Assembly (NCBI GenBank): GCA_037043235.1
Contig: JAWRVZ010000075.1
Location: forward strand, 2,909,001-2,973,000
DNA: 64,000 nt
Direction of reading: 5' to 3'
Source: Rhodeus uyekii
Lineage: Eukaryota; Chordata; Actinopteri; Cypriniformes; Acheilognathidae
In this document: positions 44,061 through 59,265 of the stretch, piece after piece
Position numbering within the stretch: the stretch's first letter is position 1
Layout: each line of letters begins with the position of its first letter
Program-made: the position numbers and the translations under genes
The notes under the pieces: model-generated
Told to the model about the DNA's origin: nothing
The model's database searches: none
What the model saw: only the letters and a program-made list of their open reading frames with translations

Positions 44061-47000
44061 ATGAGGACGGTCTTCATCCTTTGCTTGACGGTAAGCGATG
44101 CGCTTTTGCGCGTGCAAGACAGCTGCGCGTGAATGTCAATATCTGTTCGTTACATTGTTAATATTCATTGTAACATTGCTGTTATTAATTGTCACGAGTT
44201 GCGTTTAGAAAACCTATATTGCCATTTGAGTTGCATTTAGAAAAGCTATATTGCCATTTGTGACTGAAAGAATGACTTGTATGTTTCACGTTACTTTCAC
44301 TTTCGACTTGAATACGCAAATCCCACTGGAGAGGCGTTTAATGTGTCTTTGTGTCTAAGTGACATATGGAAACATGTGCACTGTGTATTGTTGTGCACTG
44401 TTAAATAGTTATTGTATGCAAGTATAAGGTTGCAGTGTTCAAAACAGACATTTTTGGTGGGGATCTCAGGGACTTTCCGCATTGCCTACTGCTGTGCCTG
44501 CTGCTGTTTCGGTTTTAATGCCCTTCATGTTTTGTTTTGGGGGTCTCAGAGATCCCATGCCATTCACTAGCTCAGAAACATACATATATTTGAAATATAG
44601 AGTTGTATTAATGACGGATTGTATGATAATTGATTGTTAAAAAGTTATTTTTATGTGTTAAAAATACAAATTTAATACCTAAAATTATATTAAAACATTT
44701 AGACATGACATGATATGATATGTCTGATAAAGACGTATCAGCTTTCATTTTTCATGGAGGTTTCACTTCTGCATGGGCACTGACATGTGGACATCACATG
44801 ACCTGTTTTTGTAAAGGGAGAGAGTTGTCTTCATAATGTTCCTCTTATGTTTTGATCTTTGGCAGATCGCACTGTTGTACCTTGTGTCGTGCTGTGATGA
44901 AGAAACGCATTATAAGAAGGATGATAAATGCTGCAAAAAGTGTGGACCAGGTGTGTGTCGACATACTGTACTTCATGCATACTTTAGCATTGTCTACTCT
45001 CTAGAGGAAGTACCTTTACACTGTAAAACGAGCTTGAGCAAACCTAAAACAGGTTCATTCAACTCATTCGCTCCAGTTAAAGTCAACTTAAAATATTTGC
45101 TCATCTAATGAGTAACAGGATTTATTTTGAACTTAAAAATTATTCTCAAGGCCACAAAAAAAAAAAAAAAAACTTGAAAAAATAAGAACCATATATGATG
45201 TAGGATGTTGGTTTAATAAATAGAAACTCAAAATATTATGTTTTCTGAATCACATAATTCTGTTCTGATAACATAGTCTTGAATATGTAATTATACAGAG
45301 TAAACGTGCTGAATTTGACTAACCGGAGCAAATTAGTTGAGTTAACTTAATTAAAAGCCTTTTTTCTATGTTTTCTTTTCTTTTTCTTCTGTTTACAGTC
45401 TATTCAGCTACAGTAACATCTTGTTTTAATTGCCAGTCCTATCTTTGTCGTAATGTTAGGGCTTTTCACACTTTTCAAAAGTTAACCCTGGTTCATTCTA
45501 AACCCTCGGGTAAATTTTATTCTGGGTTATCTTGCATCATGTTTCACATCGCTCATAGTTTACCCAGGGTTAACAATAAATCCTGGGTATTAATACGCTG
45601 ACGTTTCACACTGCACATTCTTAAAGCCAGTCTTATTTGCATATTTGCGGTCTTAGCGTCACTGATTGGATGAACGCAGCTCAAGCATTGCGCATCCTCG
45701 TATTGCCGACCGTACTAACGAGTTTTTACTAATTGGACATTTCGGCCTATGAAGATATGAAAGAAACAGTCTCTTGTTCACTCAAACTGTCACAGCACCT
45801 GTCAGCGTTTGACATTTTTCCTCTCAAAGCTTGAATTACCAGTTTATATACAACCCTGTTTTAAATTGAAACGTCCCTTTACCTGGAGTTAAAAGCAGTG
45901 CTTAGAACAACGATAACCCAGGGTTAAACACGGTGTGAAAACCTGTATTATTTCACATGTTGCCTTGAAATAAACCCATCAGTACTACCACATTTCCCTT
46001 AATCATAGTCCTTTATAATATACAGATCTCTTAGTTTAATCAGAGCGGGTACTTACTGTGAGTCTGTCACAGGTAAGAGGATGTTGGAGGATGACACCTG
46101 TGACCCACGCTGTCAGGACTGCCAAATGGGAGAGTATCAGAGCGGCTACACAACCCAAACCAGATGTGAACGTCAGCCCAGCTGTGACACCAGTGAGTCT
46201 CGATTAATGCTGAAACATTAGGGGGGAGAGCTGTTAATAAATACAATGTTTAGTCTTGAACTCAAGGCTTTTATTTATTTATTTAGATAAATGTATGATT
46301 TTTTTAACAGGTACACATTTAATTTTTTTATCTATTAATATAGTCATCGACATATCCTTCATCCTCTCCTCCTTATATGTATTGTATGAAATCCTTCCCT
46401 CACAGGTCAAAATGATGTGAAGCCCTAAAATTATACTTTTAAACATGCAAAAACTTGTTAAATAAGTTTAAAAAGTTTCACAAGGGTTGTGTATGGTGAC
46501 CTCTTGTGGGAAGAAATGATATAACATGATATTTCATGACTCGTGCCTCAAGACATCTTCATGACTCCATATAAAGCAAAAAAACTGTTCCCTGGATCCC
46601 AGTTTTTTTTCTTCAGTATGCATTCAGGGTTGTTCTGCATTGTAAATGTGTTCAAATCGAATCACTATGTATATCTGTGCAGTCTGCATTGTGACTGACT
46701 GAATTTTTTTTATTTCTTTTTTTTCATTTCGGGTCAAAATGACCCTAGGAGAAGATGAAGGTTTTAAAAACCTATTAATATTCTTTAATATTCTTTTTAA
46801 AAACAATTAATATTAATATAAGTTGTGGATAAATTAATCTGATAAAGTAAAAAATGTATATTTAATGTCTTCTCTTGCTTTTTTATTTTCAAATCAGATT
46901 TACATTTTCAGCCACAGAAAAACCCCAGTACAACCAGTCTAAGCAAATGTGTTTGTGAACATGGATACTACTGTACACAAGACGATGACTGCAGCACTTG

Positions 47001-49894
47001 TATGGAACACACGGTTTGCAAACCAGGACAGAGAGTCGCCAAAAAAGGTTTGTGCTGTCAGTATGCATATAGTATTCATATATACAGTAGTGCCTTGAGA
47101 TACGAGCATAATCCGTTCCAGGACTGAGCTCGTATCTTGAATTGCTCGTATCTCAAATCATTTTTCCCATAAGAAATAACAGAAAAAAATGAATCTGCTC
47201 CGGCCCTCTAAAAAAAACTCCCTTATTAGTGCTAATAACAATGGGAAAAAACATGTTTTTAATTGCTATATAGACACACACACACACAAATTATAGTATA
47301 TAAGGATTCATGTGATATAAAATAAAGTGAGTTCTTACCTTCGAGACAGACGATACAATAGCGGCAGAGGAGGAGGGATGACGTAGATTACGTAGGTTAC
47401 GTATATTACGTAAACACAATACGGAAGTGTAGTTTTTTTCCCTGTGTAGTGTATTTGATAGACTACACACACAATAATGTATGCCTCAGAACCTCATATT
47501 TATTATTATTGAACACTCATAACTCGTGCTGCTCCCAGCTTAATACTCGTGAATCACTCGTCGCCCCCGGTAACCACTGCTGTAAAACCAAGGTGGCCCT
47601 CTAGTGGAGATCATATGCAATTACCCCATAAATGTATATAACACACACAAACAGGAAAACTCGCGGGAGATGCTTACGGAAGTCAGTGAACATGTGAAGT
47701 GAACGAGTGAAGCGCGTGAGCTCCGAGTGCTCGACCACACAGCGTTGCGTCTCTAAGCTGCTCGTATCTCAAATATTTACTCGTATTTCAAAGCAAAAAA
47801 TTAGCTTGAAGGCTTGCTCGTATCTCAGAATACTTGCATGTCGGGACGCTCGTATCTCAAGGTATTAATGTATATACTTGGTTTATGCTGATTCTTTCCT
47901 GAACTGCACCTCCAGAATAATAATATGCCACATCTCTTAGATTATAATTTGTTATGTAATGCATTGTACTCGTCTGATGCGCCTAAAGACACCTTGGGTG
48001 AATCTGTTTGGACTGGTGTAGCCTAGTGGTTAAATGAAAGGTTATAGGTTCAAATCTCTGGCAATGTTTAACCTTCGCCCCTCGTCTCCCTTTATTTGCA
48101 CAGGTTCACCGACCAGTGATACTGTGTGCGAAACATGTAAAGATGGAACATTCTCCACTCAAGATTCAGCCGACACTTGCGAGGAATGGAAAAAGTACAA
48201 AAGATTTCTATTTCAAATGAATGCTGTTCTTTTGAACTTTCTAGAATCACGGAAAATAAAATGTCATGCTTTTCACATAAATATGTTGCAGCATAACTGT
48301 TTTGATCATTGATATTAATAAGAGATGTTTTTTGAGAAGGAAATATCACCTTTGATCACAGGAATAAATTACAATTTAAAATATATTAAATTGAAAAGGA
48401 TTTAACTGTCTTCATTATATTTTTGATCAAATGAATGAAACATAAGAGACTTCTTTCAAAAACTTTATGAATAGTTGTCTATACTATCAGTTTAAAATTC
48501 TCTTTTTCCCGTGTCTAGATGTGACTATGGATTTGATGAAAACACTCCTGGCAGTTCTACGTCAGACCGGATCTGTTGTGAGTAAAACGTGCTTTTTAAA
48601 TCGCCTGCATCATTTTTCCAAAATGAGTTTAAATAAGAAATAGAAGTGAAATTGATGTTGATTTGTTAGCTCTTAAAAAGACTTAATGTGGGTGTTGAAA
48701 GTACAGTAGTGAAACCTGACAGTTGTGTGGGTCTTGTCCATTTCCTAAATTGGTGTGATCACTTTTGCATGGGTTTACAAAACGCATTCAAATGTTTTTT
48801 TAATACTTTCATTAGTAATGATCTGATGACAGGTCCCTGTAATAGTAGGCACGAGGAAGTTCATCTTCTCAGTTTGTTGTATTTTTGTGTTTCACGTTTT
48901 AGTGGAAGCATCTGGTTACAGAGTTGGCATTATCGTGGGAGTTGTAGCTGTGTGCGTAGCCATCGTAGTTTTGCTTGTGGTTATTGCCATTAAAAAAAGT
49001 AAGTACTGCATCTTCAAATTATCTACTACATTTATCTACAATATATATATATATATATTAACAATATATATTAACAATATATTTTAAGTTTTTATATATA
49101 TATATATATATATATATTTACACAAATATTTAAGTATTTTGAGAGCATAGAGTGACTAGATTACTTCATGGCAGTGGGTGGAGGTGAAGAGATCTTTGAT
49201 GCATTTTGCTGATTTCTACTTTATGATTGATAGAATATTAAAGGTTGGGTAATGTAGTTTTTTTCTCTGCAAATTCTTGTTAAAAAATTACTTTAAAAAC
49301 AAATTGAAATAAAGTGGGCCGACACAAATACTATACTATCTATTAACAACCTCATAGCTCACAGTAAGGCTGTCTTTACAAGTTTATAAGTTATTGTTAA
49401 AAATCTATTTCCCTACGGAGAAAATGAGTTTTTACTTCCGGAACCAGATTCTTTCAGCTTCTATATTACAATTTCTTAGTGATCAAGTGCTCATTATAAC
49501 TTTCATACTGTAAGATAATTATCAATGATTGCTGTTTTTACTTTCCTCTAGGGAATGAAGGATGGATGAAGGTAAATATATTGTCTTATATACTACTTAA
49601 TCATAATGCAAAGTCATGCACATAGTCATGTGTGGAAATTAATGATAATGGTTCTTTTGCTTTTAGTTCCCTAACTTGAACCCAAAGGTAACGGTGTTAA
49701 ATATAACAAAGAGGCAAGAACCAGATGTTGAGAGAGCAAACCAACCGTTACGACAGCCCGAGGAGGACAATGAAACCGAACCGGTCAGCCCCACGACAAG
49801 CAACATGACAGAAAATGGGAACGTTGTAGATCAAGAGCAAGGCAAGGAACATATCCTGTCAAGTACTGAATCAAATTCATACAGATATCCATAG
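44061..49894 (+). CDS. cd40: TNF receptor superfamily member, probably CD40 (TNFRSF5), 9 exons
   Basis: CD40 is a type I receptor on B cells and antigen-presenting cells that signals through TRAF adaptors after CD40L binding. Exons: 44061-44090, 44866-44950, 46073-46192, 46898-47047, 48104-48194, 48519-48577, 48903-48998, 49552-49571, 49667-49894; 879 nt, 292 residues, all in phase. Residues 1-19 are a signal peptide (MRTVFILCLTIALLYLVSC). Cysteine-rich repeats run about 20-178 (CCKKCGPGKRM; CVCEHGYYC; CETCKDGTFS; TCEEWKKCD). Residues about 186-208 are a hydrophobic transmembrane helix (VGIIVGVVAVCVAIVVLLVV) followed by KKR. The 84-residue tail carries PEEDNE (248-253), fitting the TRAF6 pattern PxExx(acidic/aromatic). 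No PxQxT site is seen; the matching place reads PVSPT. Length and exon plan fit CD40 (human 277 residues), but a related TNFRSF member cannot be ruled out. Head-to-head with the formin, convergent with irx7. Confidence 0.68.
45459..45950 (+). mobile_element. MITE in cd40 intron 2
   Basis: Left end gggcttttcacacttttcaa followed by aagttaaccctgg; right end cccagggttaaacacggtgt followed by gaaaacctg. These are imperfect inverted repeats. No coding sequence. Superfamily not determined. Confidence 0.55.
47085..47873 (+). mobile_element. MITE with ccttgagatacgag termini, cd40 intron 4
   Basis: Left end CAGTAGTGCCTTGAGATACG; right end ctcgtatctcaaggtattaa, TA-flanked. The interior repeats ctcgtatctca and includes a unique block (about 47485-47690). 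That block is repeated almost exactly, inverted, at 63800-64000. Related to, but distinct from, the MITE at 22334-22960. Confidence 0.75.
48013..48060 (+). repeat. Degenerate SINE head
   Basis: gtgtagcctagtggttaaat followed by ggttataggttcaaatctct resembles A and B boxes of a tRNA-derived SINE. It lies about 45 bases before cd40 exon 5. Truncated, no tail. Confidence 0.35.
48195..48480 (+). repeat. Dispersed element family A copy starting at the cd40 exon 5 donor
   Basis: tacaaaagatttctatttca, gctgttcttttgaactttct, cctttgatcacaggaataaa and aagagacttctttcaaaaac match the family A interior. Its first bases coincide with the GT donor of cd40 exon 5 (exon ends 48194). Confidence 0.7.
49020..49130 (+). 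repeat. Short (TA)n tracts
   Basis: Two TA runs (49041-49059 and 49095-49118) in cd40 intron 7. Confidence 0.8.
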
Positions 49895-50379
49895 ACCGAA
49901 GTACAGACGTCTATGCTCCATCATGCTACGACCATCAGTGTATAGAGCATTACTTCATAAAGCACTGCTTTACACAAAATGCCCCCAATGTGTCTCACAC
50001 AATCAGAAATGACTGAAACAATATGTCCTTAGCATGAGCTTTGTGTTTTTAAACGTATAGGTACTACTAAATGCTGCTGAGAGTGTTTACCACACCCTGT
50101 GTTAGTTATGAAACGCTGCTCTGAACTTATAATGAACATTATTAAGCAGAAGCCAATCAAAACTATTTAGATGCAAACAACAACATGAAAACAGCGATGG
50201 TTTGCAGTGGTGGTTGATTTTGTTGTGCTAGCATATACACATGCTAATTATGCTAAAAGAGCGAGAAAGTAAAGTGGTGAAGCACTGCGAAAGCACTGCG
50301 AAAGCTCCTAAGGAGATTTTTCCTCACGTCGGCTGTAGTTTGAGAAGAATAAGACTCAAAACTGCACCAATGCTTTTTT

Positions 50380-51020
50380 TTACTTATAAAGAATGGTAAA
50401 CTTTGAACTGAAATTTTTCAAAGGTACAGAATGTTTGGAAGTAACATTTTCAGAATTGAATCTGGAAAACATTCTTAGAAGTGATATAATAAGGGATGGA
50501 AAACAAGTAATCAGTCGTTTTCCTGGGAGACAGACTCTTAAATGTTGGGATATCTGTGATGCTTTATATTGTGTTATGTAAATATTTTGTCGTCTTTTAT
50601 TCTCTTTTTTCATGTATACATAAAGATTGACTGTGTAAATGTTATTTTAAAGGTTTTAAAGCGTGTTCATGGATAAATGTGTGACTATAAAAATAAAACT
50701 ATAAAATAGTATAAAAAGAAATCGAAATTCTGATTGGATGGGTCGCCTTTCCTTTTAGTTTTAAACCAAAACATTTTTTTTAAATGGAAGGGTTGAATAT
50801 AACGTTCATAGAATGTTTGGAAGTAACGTTCTCAGAACTTAAATAGATAAAGAACATGCATTACAAATATATATAATGTTTTGGCTTTGTAATCATTCAT
50901 TTAACTGTTAGACAGACTGTTGAATATTCTGTAATGTTCAGATATTTGTAATGCTTTGCATTGTGCTATGTAAATATTTTTATTCCATCTTCACGTTCTC
51001 CATTGTTTTTGTTTTTTTAT
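50380..51020 (+). repeat. Diverged tandem duplication in cd40 3' region
   Basis: Segments from about 50415 and about 50805 share gaatgtttggaagtaac(a/g)tt, gacagactcttaaatgttgg versus gacagactgttgaatattct, and gtgctatgtaaatattttt near their ends (about 50565 and 50965). They appear as two diverged copies of roughly 200 bases about 400 bases apart. Confidence 0.6.
50692..50697 (+). terminator. Candidate poly(A) signal of cd40
   Basis: AATAAA about 800 bases past the stop codon. A second AATAAA lies at 51047-51052, after the duplicated segment, so two alternative ends are possible. Confidence 0.4.
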
Positions 51021-51050
51021 TATTGTATTTTATTTCATCTACGTGAAATA

Positions 51051-53277
<2,227 letters not shown>

Positions 53278-53283
53278 TTTTAT
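53278..53283 (-). terminator. Candidate poly(A) signal of irx7
   Basis: AATAAA on the minus strand, about 200 bases past the irx7 stop codon, a typical distance. Confidence 0.5.
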
Positions 53284-53484
53284 TTTAGCAAAAATAAGTC
53301 AGCAGGTAAATGCATTTATAATTTAAACAAAATATAAATGTACAATATTTACACAATACGCATCCTTTGGTTTTTAAACCACGCGGGCGTTTGATCGACT
53401 CTTGTACGCAAACCTCCACAACAAAACGTTCCCAATGGTTTCAAAGTGCAAAACTTCAGTCTAGAGTGTTTTGGAAGAGGGGTT

Positions 53485-54666
53485 TCATTGACTTTGCTTG
53501 AGAAGGTCGTGTGTGGAAAGGTTCACAGGTGAGTAGGAGTTCCTCGAAGGCCATCCTGCCCACCATTTCCCAAACTCTGGGGTCTGAAGCTGGGGTTTCT
53601 TGACGATATCGGAGGTCGCGGTCTCCGCGAGAGACCAGATTTTAGGTTTCTGGACATCGACGGTTTCCTTGCACGTGTCTCTTTTGGTCTCACACGATGT
53701 GTCAGACTTGTCACTTTCCTTCTGCTGATCAAGTCTTTCCGATAAACGTTCCTCCACCTCCTCTTCCTCCTCATCAACAGTTTGAGGATCGATCTCATCT
53801 TCATCCTCCGTGCCTTTCCTCAAGGACCCCTCCTCTTCGCTCTCACCCTCCTCTTCCTCATCCTCCTCATCGGACTTTCCTTTGAAGGCCCAGCTGACCC
53901 GGTTCTCCTTCTTCAGGCGGCGCCGGGCGTTGGCGAACCACGTCGACACTTGCGTGAGGCTCATCTTGGTGACGATGGCAAGCATGATCTTCTCGCCTTT
54001 GGTGGGATAGGGGTTTTTCAGGTGCTCGCTGAGCCAGGCTTTCAGTGCGCTGGTGCTCTCACGGGTGGCTACCTTGGTGACCCGACTGGGGTCATCAGCT
54101 GGCATGGGACGATAAGAGGTGTAATAGGGTCCTCCACGTCCGAGGAGAGCTGGGTGATACGGGGATGCAGCCTTGAGGTCATAAGAATTGCTCTGAAAGT
54201 AAGCAAATGATTTGGGTTTTAGAATATTAATTTTGTAACAAAGAATTTATGAATATGAATTTTGCAACACAGTGAAGAAATACATTGTTGCAATAATATA
54301 TATATAGTTTACATACATGAATATGTATGCAAACAAACACACACACACAGTAATTTATTTGTAATACATACACAACAAACTTTAAAAACTTCTGCATATT
54401 TATGGTGGTTTCTCTGCATTGAACTGTAATGCAACACGAGAAGAATTTATAATACTTACAATGTGTGCAATGTGTCCCGGATGAGGATAAGGGATGAAGC
54501 TGTATCCCGGTATTCCAGAGAAAGGTAAGGGCATCCCTGCCATGCCCACAAGATGTGGCGGTGGGTGTTGCATCCCAGGTGGGCAGCCCAATAATTGATA
54601 TCCAGCGGGCATGTTGATGTTTCTGTCCATGAAGAAGTTTCCAAACCCCGCTGGTGAAGCAGGCAT
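53485..54666 (-). CDS. irx7: Iroquois-class TALE homeobox protein, irx7
   Basis: A nuclear DNA-binding regulator of early neural and retinal patterning in fish. Two exons: 54460-54666 (69 residues) and 53485-54192 (235 residues), joined in phase 0; 304 residues. The start ATG lies at 54664-54666. The N-terminus is rich in P, G and M. The TALE homeodomain spans about 107-167, with the three-residue loop extension around NPYPTKGEK, and recognition helix VSTWFANARRRLKKEN. A long acidic stretch (EDEEEEGESEEEG and further E runs, about 175-220) follows. The Iro-box-like motif KPKIWSLAETATSD lies at about 251-264. Short total length, a compact 2-exon coding region and this N-terminus fit fish-specific irx7 rather than irx1-6, which are longer (about 400-550 residues). 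No other Iroquois gene is in the window. Confidence 0.85.
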
Positions 54667-54721
54667 CCTTACTCCCTGAGCGCTGGCGTTTCAGTGACAC
54701 TCCCTCGAACTCACGGGCTCT

Positions 54722-54728
54722 CTTTATA
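54722..54728 (-). promoter_or_regulatory. TATA box of irx7
   Basis: TATAAAG on the minus strand about 56 bases upstream of the irx7 start codon. A GC box (CCCCGCCC on the minus strand, 54746-54753) lies about 20 bases further upstream. The arrangement implies a short 5' UTR of roughly 25-30 bases. Confidence 0.65.
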
Positions 54729-54759
54729 GGCGGAGCCGCATCGGTGGGCGGGGCTAGCG

Positions 54760-56850
54760 CGGTTGATTGACAGCTGAGATCCGAAGGCTTTCTCTGGGAG
54801 CAAATCCCTTCAAAGGAGAATTTTGGTTGTTCCTTTTAACGGCCTCTAAAACTCATGATGCTTATCTTACGATTATCCGTCCAGAAGAGTGGAAAACAGT
54901 AAGGCTCCGTTTGAAATTCGCATTTTCGGGAGATCCTCTTGAATGGGATAGCCTGCATCAACCTGTAGTTATAATTATACATCCGTCTGCTTTAAAATAG
55001 GAAGGATGACAAGCTACTTAAAGTTGTTTTCTAAAGTGCCTAATACAAGTCAAACTATATTATATAGCTAGTAAATGTTATTAGCCTATTAAAATGAAAA
55101 TGTCTCTTGAAAAAAATATTTTATTTGCAATATAGTTTGGTTTTCATTTTAATAGCTTTGTTTTTGTATGTAACATGCAATGAATTAAATGAAACTTAAC
55201 CGGGGGAAAAGAATAAGCTTTTTTCCATCTAACTTAGACCGTTTCATCTTTTTGTCTGAGCAAAACGATGCAAGACACAACATGACAAGCCATTATCCGA
55301 ATTTGATTAGCGACGCTGTGCGATGCATTTAGCGTTTAACTCATTAACACCGGTTTGTAATCTTGAGTTGCTTTGATTTGGCATTAGATCTCATGCAAGT
55401 TAAAAATGCTGATCTGTTTAACACGGGTTAAGTGTTTGATTAACTGGTAAACAAAAATAGGTGATATTTCACTGAAAACAAGGCATAACAAAACTATTAG
55501 TAAGAATAGAATATTCATAATTTAATAGAAGCATGGCTAAAAAAAGGTTACAACGAAATATTGTAGATTTATAGGCGAATCTCTGCAACAAATGTAGATA
55601 AAATTCGTCTATATGCGCCGAATTAATGAATTAAATAAACTTCACAGCGGTTTTTATTTTCTAATGTAATGCATTTTTTTCGGGTTCAAATTAACCTGCA
55701 CTGTGAATTATTTGGCTTTATTGTGACTGAACATCAAACCTCTTTTAAAAAAGGATGACTTTGTTTTTGCCCTCAACAAACCAGTACAATTGTCGTAATT
55801 AAATAGGTTTAAGTGAAACAGGTGTCGACTAATGTATATGGTAATTACAGCATAACAGATGTTAATGTAGGGAGATACTCAGATAAGATTAGAATTCCTA
55901 AACATACATACCAATACCCTGGAAAGAAAAGCACAGCAAACATGCTGATAGCAGGGGGTGCAGGGGCTCTGACATTGGAAATACAAGTTTTTGTGGTTTA
56001 AACTGGCTAGTGTGGTGAGATGCATTGTTTCCAAAAACTTTGACTGAGCCTCACAAAATTAAGTTGAGTTATTTCTCATGCAACATTGCGTTTTATGGTT
56101 TATTTAACAAAGGTTCATCTCCAAATGTAGTGTGATGAGGTTGTGTGATGGTGCGGGACCTTTCAGGAGCAGAAGGACGGACAGATAAAGACTGACTGAG
56201 AAAGAGAAAGAGAGAGAGAGAGAGAGAGTTTGGAAGCAGGGTGGGGCTCGGATCCCCTTGGACCAAGAGCAAATTTACTCAACAAGTACAATGGTCAAAA
56301 CGGAGAGCAAAGAGCAAAGCTTATGCTGCATCTCCAGAGATAAGCAGCTCAGGGCTGTGATTATTGTGTTCCTCACACACTTGGCTTTCTCCTCTCTTTC
56401 CTCTCTTCTCGCACACAATACAGGTGTACTCATGTTCTGACAGGTCCAGTTAAGACTGTTTGCTCAGGGGGATGTCGGTCATTTGCGGAGAAGGGAAAAG
56501 TGCGAGATAGTATTCCAACATACTTCAGATAAGAGATGTGCTTTTTCCAGGCTTTCACCAAGGAGAAAGCAAATGAATCAAGATCGGCATGAGCAGAGAT
56601 TTCTCCTGAGAGCTGAATTCAATTTTGTTTCACTCTAGTGGAGCTCATTTCAAAATCCTTGCGGTTTCTACTGTGGTTAACCAAACAGATCAACCAGATT
56701 AATCAATACAAACCAACAACTGCATGATCAGAGGAACAAGGTTTCCAATATTTACCAGCTTAGTGTTACAAGAGCCGTCAACCCTCAAAAACATCATAGA
56801 AAATATACTGTAAAGATCATTTCATAGGTCAAATAACGTAAAAGCTTGTA
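54760..56850. other. irx7 upstream flank, no gene seen
   Basis: AT-rich, low in recognisable repeats apart from a short (GA)n at 56206-56228. Iroquois loci are usually surrounded by conserved enhancers, so non-coding function is possible but cannot be seen from one sequence. Confidence 0.4.
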
Positions 56851-56939
56851 AGATACAGTGTGTGTGTGTGTGTACACATGTATACATAATTTTTTCCAAA
56901 CTTTTATGCTAGATGCAATTAATCTAAATCAATCAATAT

Positions 56940-56977
56940 GTAGACATTGACATATATATTATATCACACACACACGC

Positions 56978-57054
<77 letters not shown>

Positions 57055-57140
57055 CATACACATACATACACACATATGTATATATATATATACATATGTG
57101 TGTATGTATGTGTATATATATATATATATAAGTGTGTATG

Positions 57141-57227
<87 letters not shown>

Positions 57228-57430
57228 CTCAAAACAACTTGTATATATTATATATTGTGTGTATATATATATATATATTATATATATATTGTATATATAT
57301 ATTATTATATTGTGTGTATATATATATTATATTATATATTGTATATATATTATATATTGTGTGTATGTCAATGTCAAACTATATGTAAAATACACATAAT
57401 ATATAAATAACTCAAAACAACTTGTAACCT

Positions 57431-57467
<37 letters not shown>

Positions 57468-57670
57468 ACTCAAAACAATTTGTGTATATTATATACTGTA
57501 TATATATGTATATATTAAAATACACATAATATATAAATAACTCAAAACAACTTGTAACTTGTTATATATATATAAACTCAAAACAATTTGTATATATTAT
57601 ATATTGTGTGTATATATGTCAATGTTAAACTATATGTAAAACATACATACACACACATATATATATACAG

Positions 57671-57706
<36 letters not shown>

Positions 57707-57800
57707 TATATATATACACACATACATATACACACACACATATATACATACATACATATACATATATATATATATATATATAAACCATTTTATGTTTGCT
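56940..57800 (+). repeat. AT-rich minisatellite and (TA)n complex
   Basis: TA tracts at 56981-57049, 57112-57131 and 57146-57222. After these, the unit aataactcaaaacaacttgt or a close variant (aaactcaaaacaatttgt) recurs at about 57223, 57404, 57464, 57536 and 57574. Gtcaatgt(c/t)aaactatatgtaaaa recurs at 57367 and 57619. Bounded on the left by the inverted attaatc-type motif (56905-56935). Confidence 0.85.
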
Positions 57801-57829
57801 ATGCACTTATATCTTTGTATATAGTATAA

Positions 57830-59265
57830 TATTAAAGAGAAAAAATCTCCACGCTTAAATAATAATAATGATTATTGTTTTTTGTTTTTTTTAAGTCATA
57901 GTTACTAATGGTGAGGAACCAAATGTTAAACATGTCAAGACAAAACCAGACAGGTCTGTCTAGGCACTCCAAAAACTGAACACTAACTATCAGCTTTTTA
58001 TCCAAATGGAATTCTTTGCAAATGGGAGGATCATCCATTGACTAAAGTATGTGTGTCCTAATGAGCTGATAATGACAACGGGCAGAGGTGTGACTTCATT
58101 TAGCGCCCATCACATACCGCTGAGCAGACAAAAGGCCTGAACATGTCATTAGAATAGCCAATAGTCGGGTGTCAATAAGACCCGGTAACAAAAACATGAA
58201 GGGAATCCACAGAGTTTTTAACACCTTCTACATGTTAGTTTTTCTTTCTGGAAGTAGTTCGTTTTAACCCGTTCTTAGGTGAAAAGAGTTGCACCATTAA
58301 AACTCTGACCAGCTACAATTAAATTAAACATTGTGTATTACGTCTGTTAGGGTTATATCTAAAATAATGATCAAATGTATTTTTACTAAACCAGCAAAAT
58401 ATGGAGAAAATTAACCAGAGGCGCTTTAAGGAGCTTTGATCTGATCAGAACTTTTAAAATGACTTTCATTGGTGTTGATTGAGTTATATTAAAATTATAT
58501 TTTAACATGGACATTAATTGGAACTGGTTATGAGTAATTTTATTGTTAACACATGCAATGCAAATTTATTTAGGTTGACAAAACCTGAAAATAAAAAACA
58601 CTGTTTTACAGTGTAGAAAAACATTAATATCCATTTGTGATCTAAATTGCTCTTAAAACCCCCTTTTAAAAAGTCATTTATTTTTATGTGGGCCATTTCA
58701 ATACACGATAGGCCTCATTTTTATTGATAAGCGTTTCCCACCTAAAACAATGCTTTTGCTTTTAGTGATCAAACCCCTCATTTCGAGAGCTAATGAGCTA
58801 TGCCAAGGCCACAGACCCAAACAGAGGGAAGTTAGCTGAACGTGAATGTTATCAGCCTTTCTCACCTCCCCTCTATCAATCACCCCCCTCCACTATCCAT
58901 CTATCTTTTGTGTTATCAGCCCCACTCGATCACTCCTCCTTTGAGAGAAGTGACATTGCAAGTACTCACCAATGGGAGGAAGCCTTTGTCAGGAGTCTGG
59001 AGCAGTCCCGCCCACTCCTCTTTCACTTTTGGGGTGTGGTTTGATTGACAGCCCCCGCATGGGGTGAGTGACAGGTGGCGTTTGTTAGCATGGTGGTTGG
59101 AGTTCAGCCTGTCCACATGACCGTTCTTGTGTGGTTGAGATTACAGTGGAATGGATCCATACGGCTCCCAGATTCCTGCTATGTGTTTTATTGCTTGAAT
59201 GAAAGACTGGAACGCTGAAAAAGTACAGAACAAGAGAGTATAGAGAGAACATCACAATTCCACGG
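57830..59265. other. Intergenic, no gene seen
   Basis: Mixed-composition DNA with no supported exon, RNA gene or repeat that I recognise. ORFs at 58793-59048 have no domain or splice context. Confidence 0.5.

Noticed and set aside
53697..54210. Plus-strand ORFs opposite irx7
   Set aside because: Antisense shadows of the acidic and homeodomain exon.
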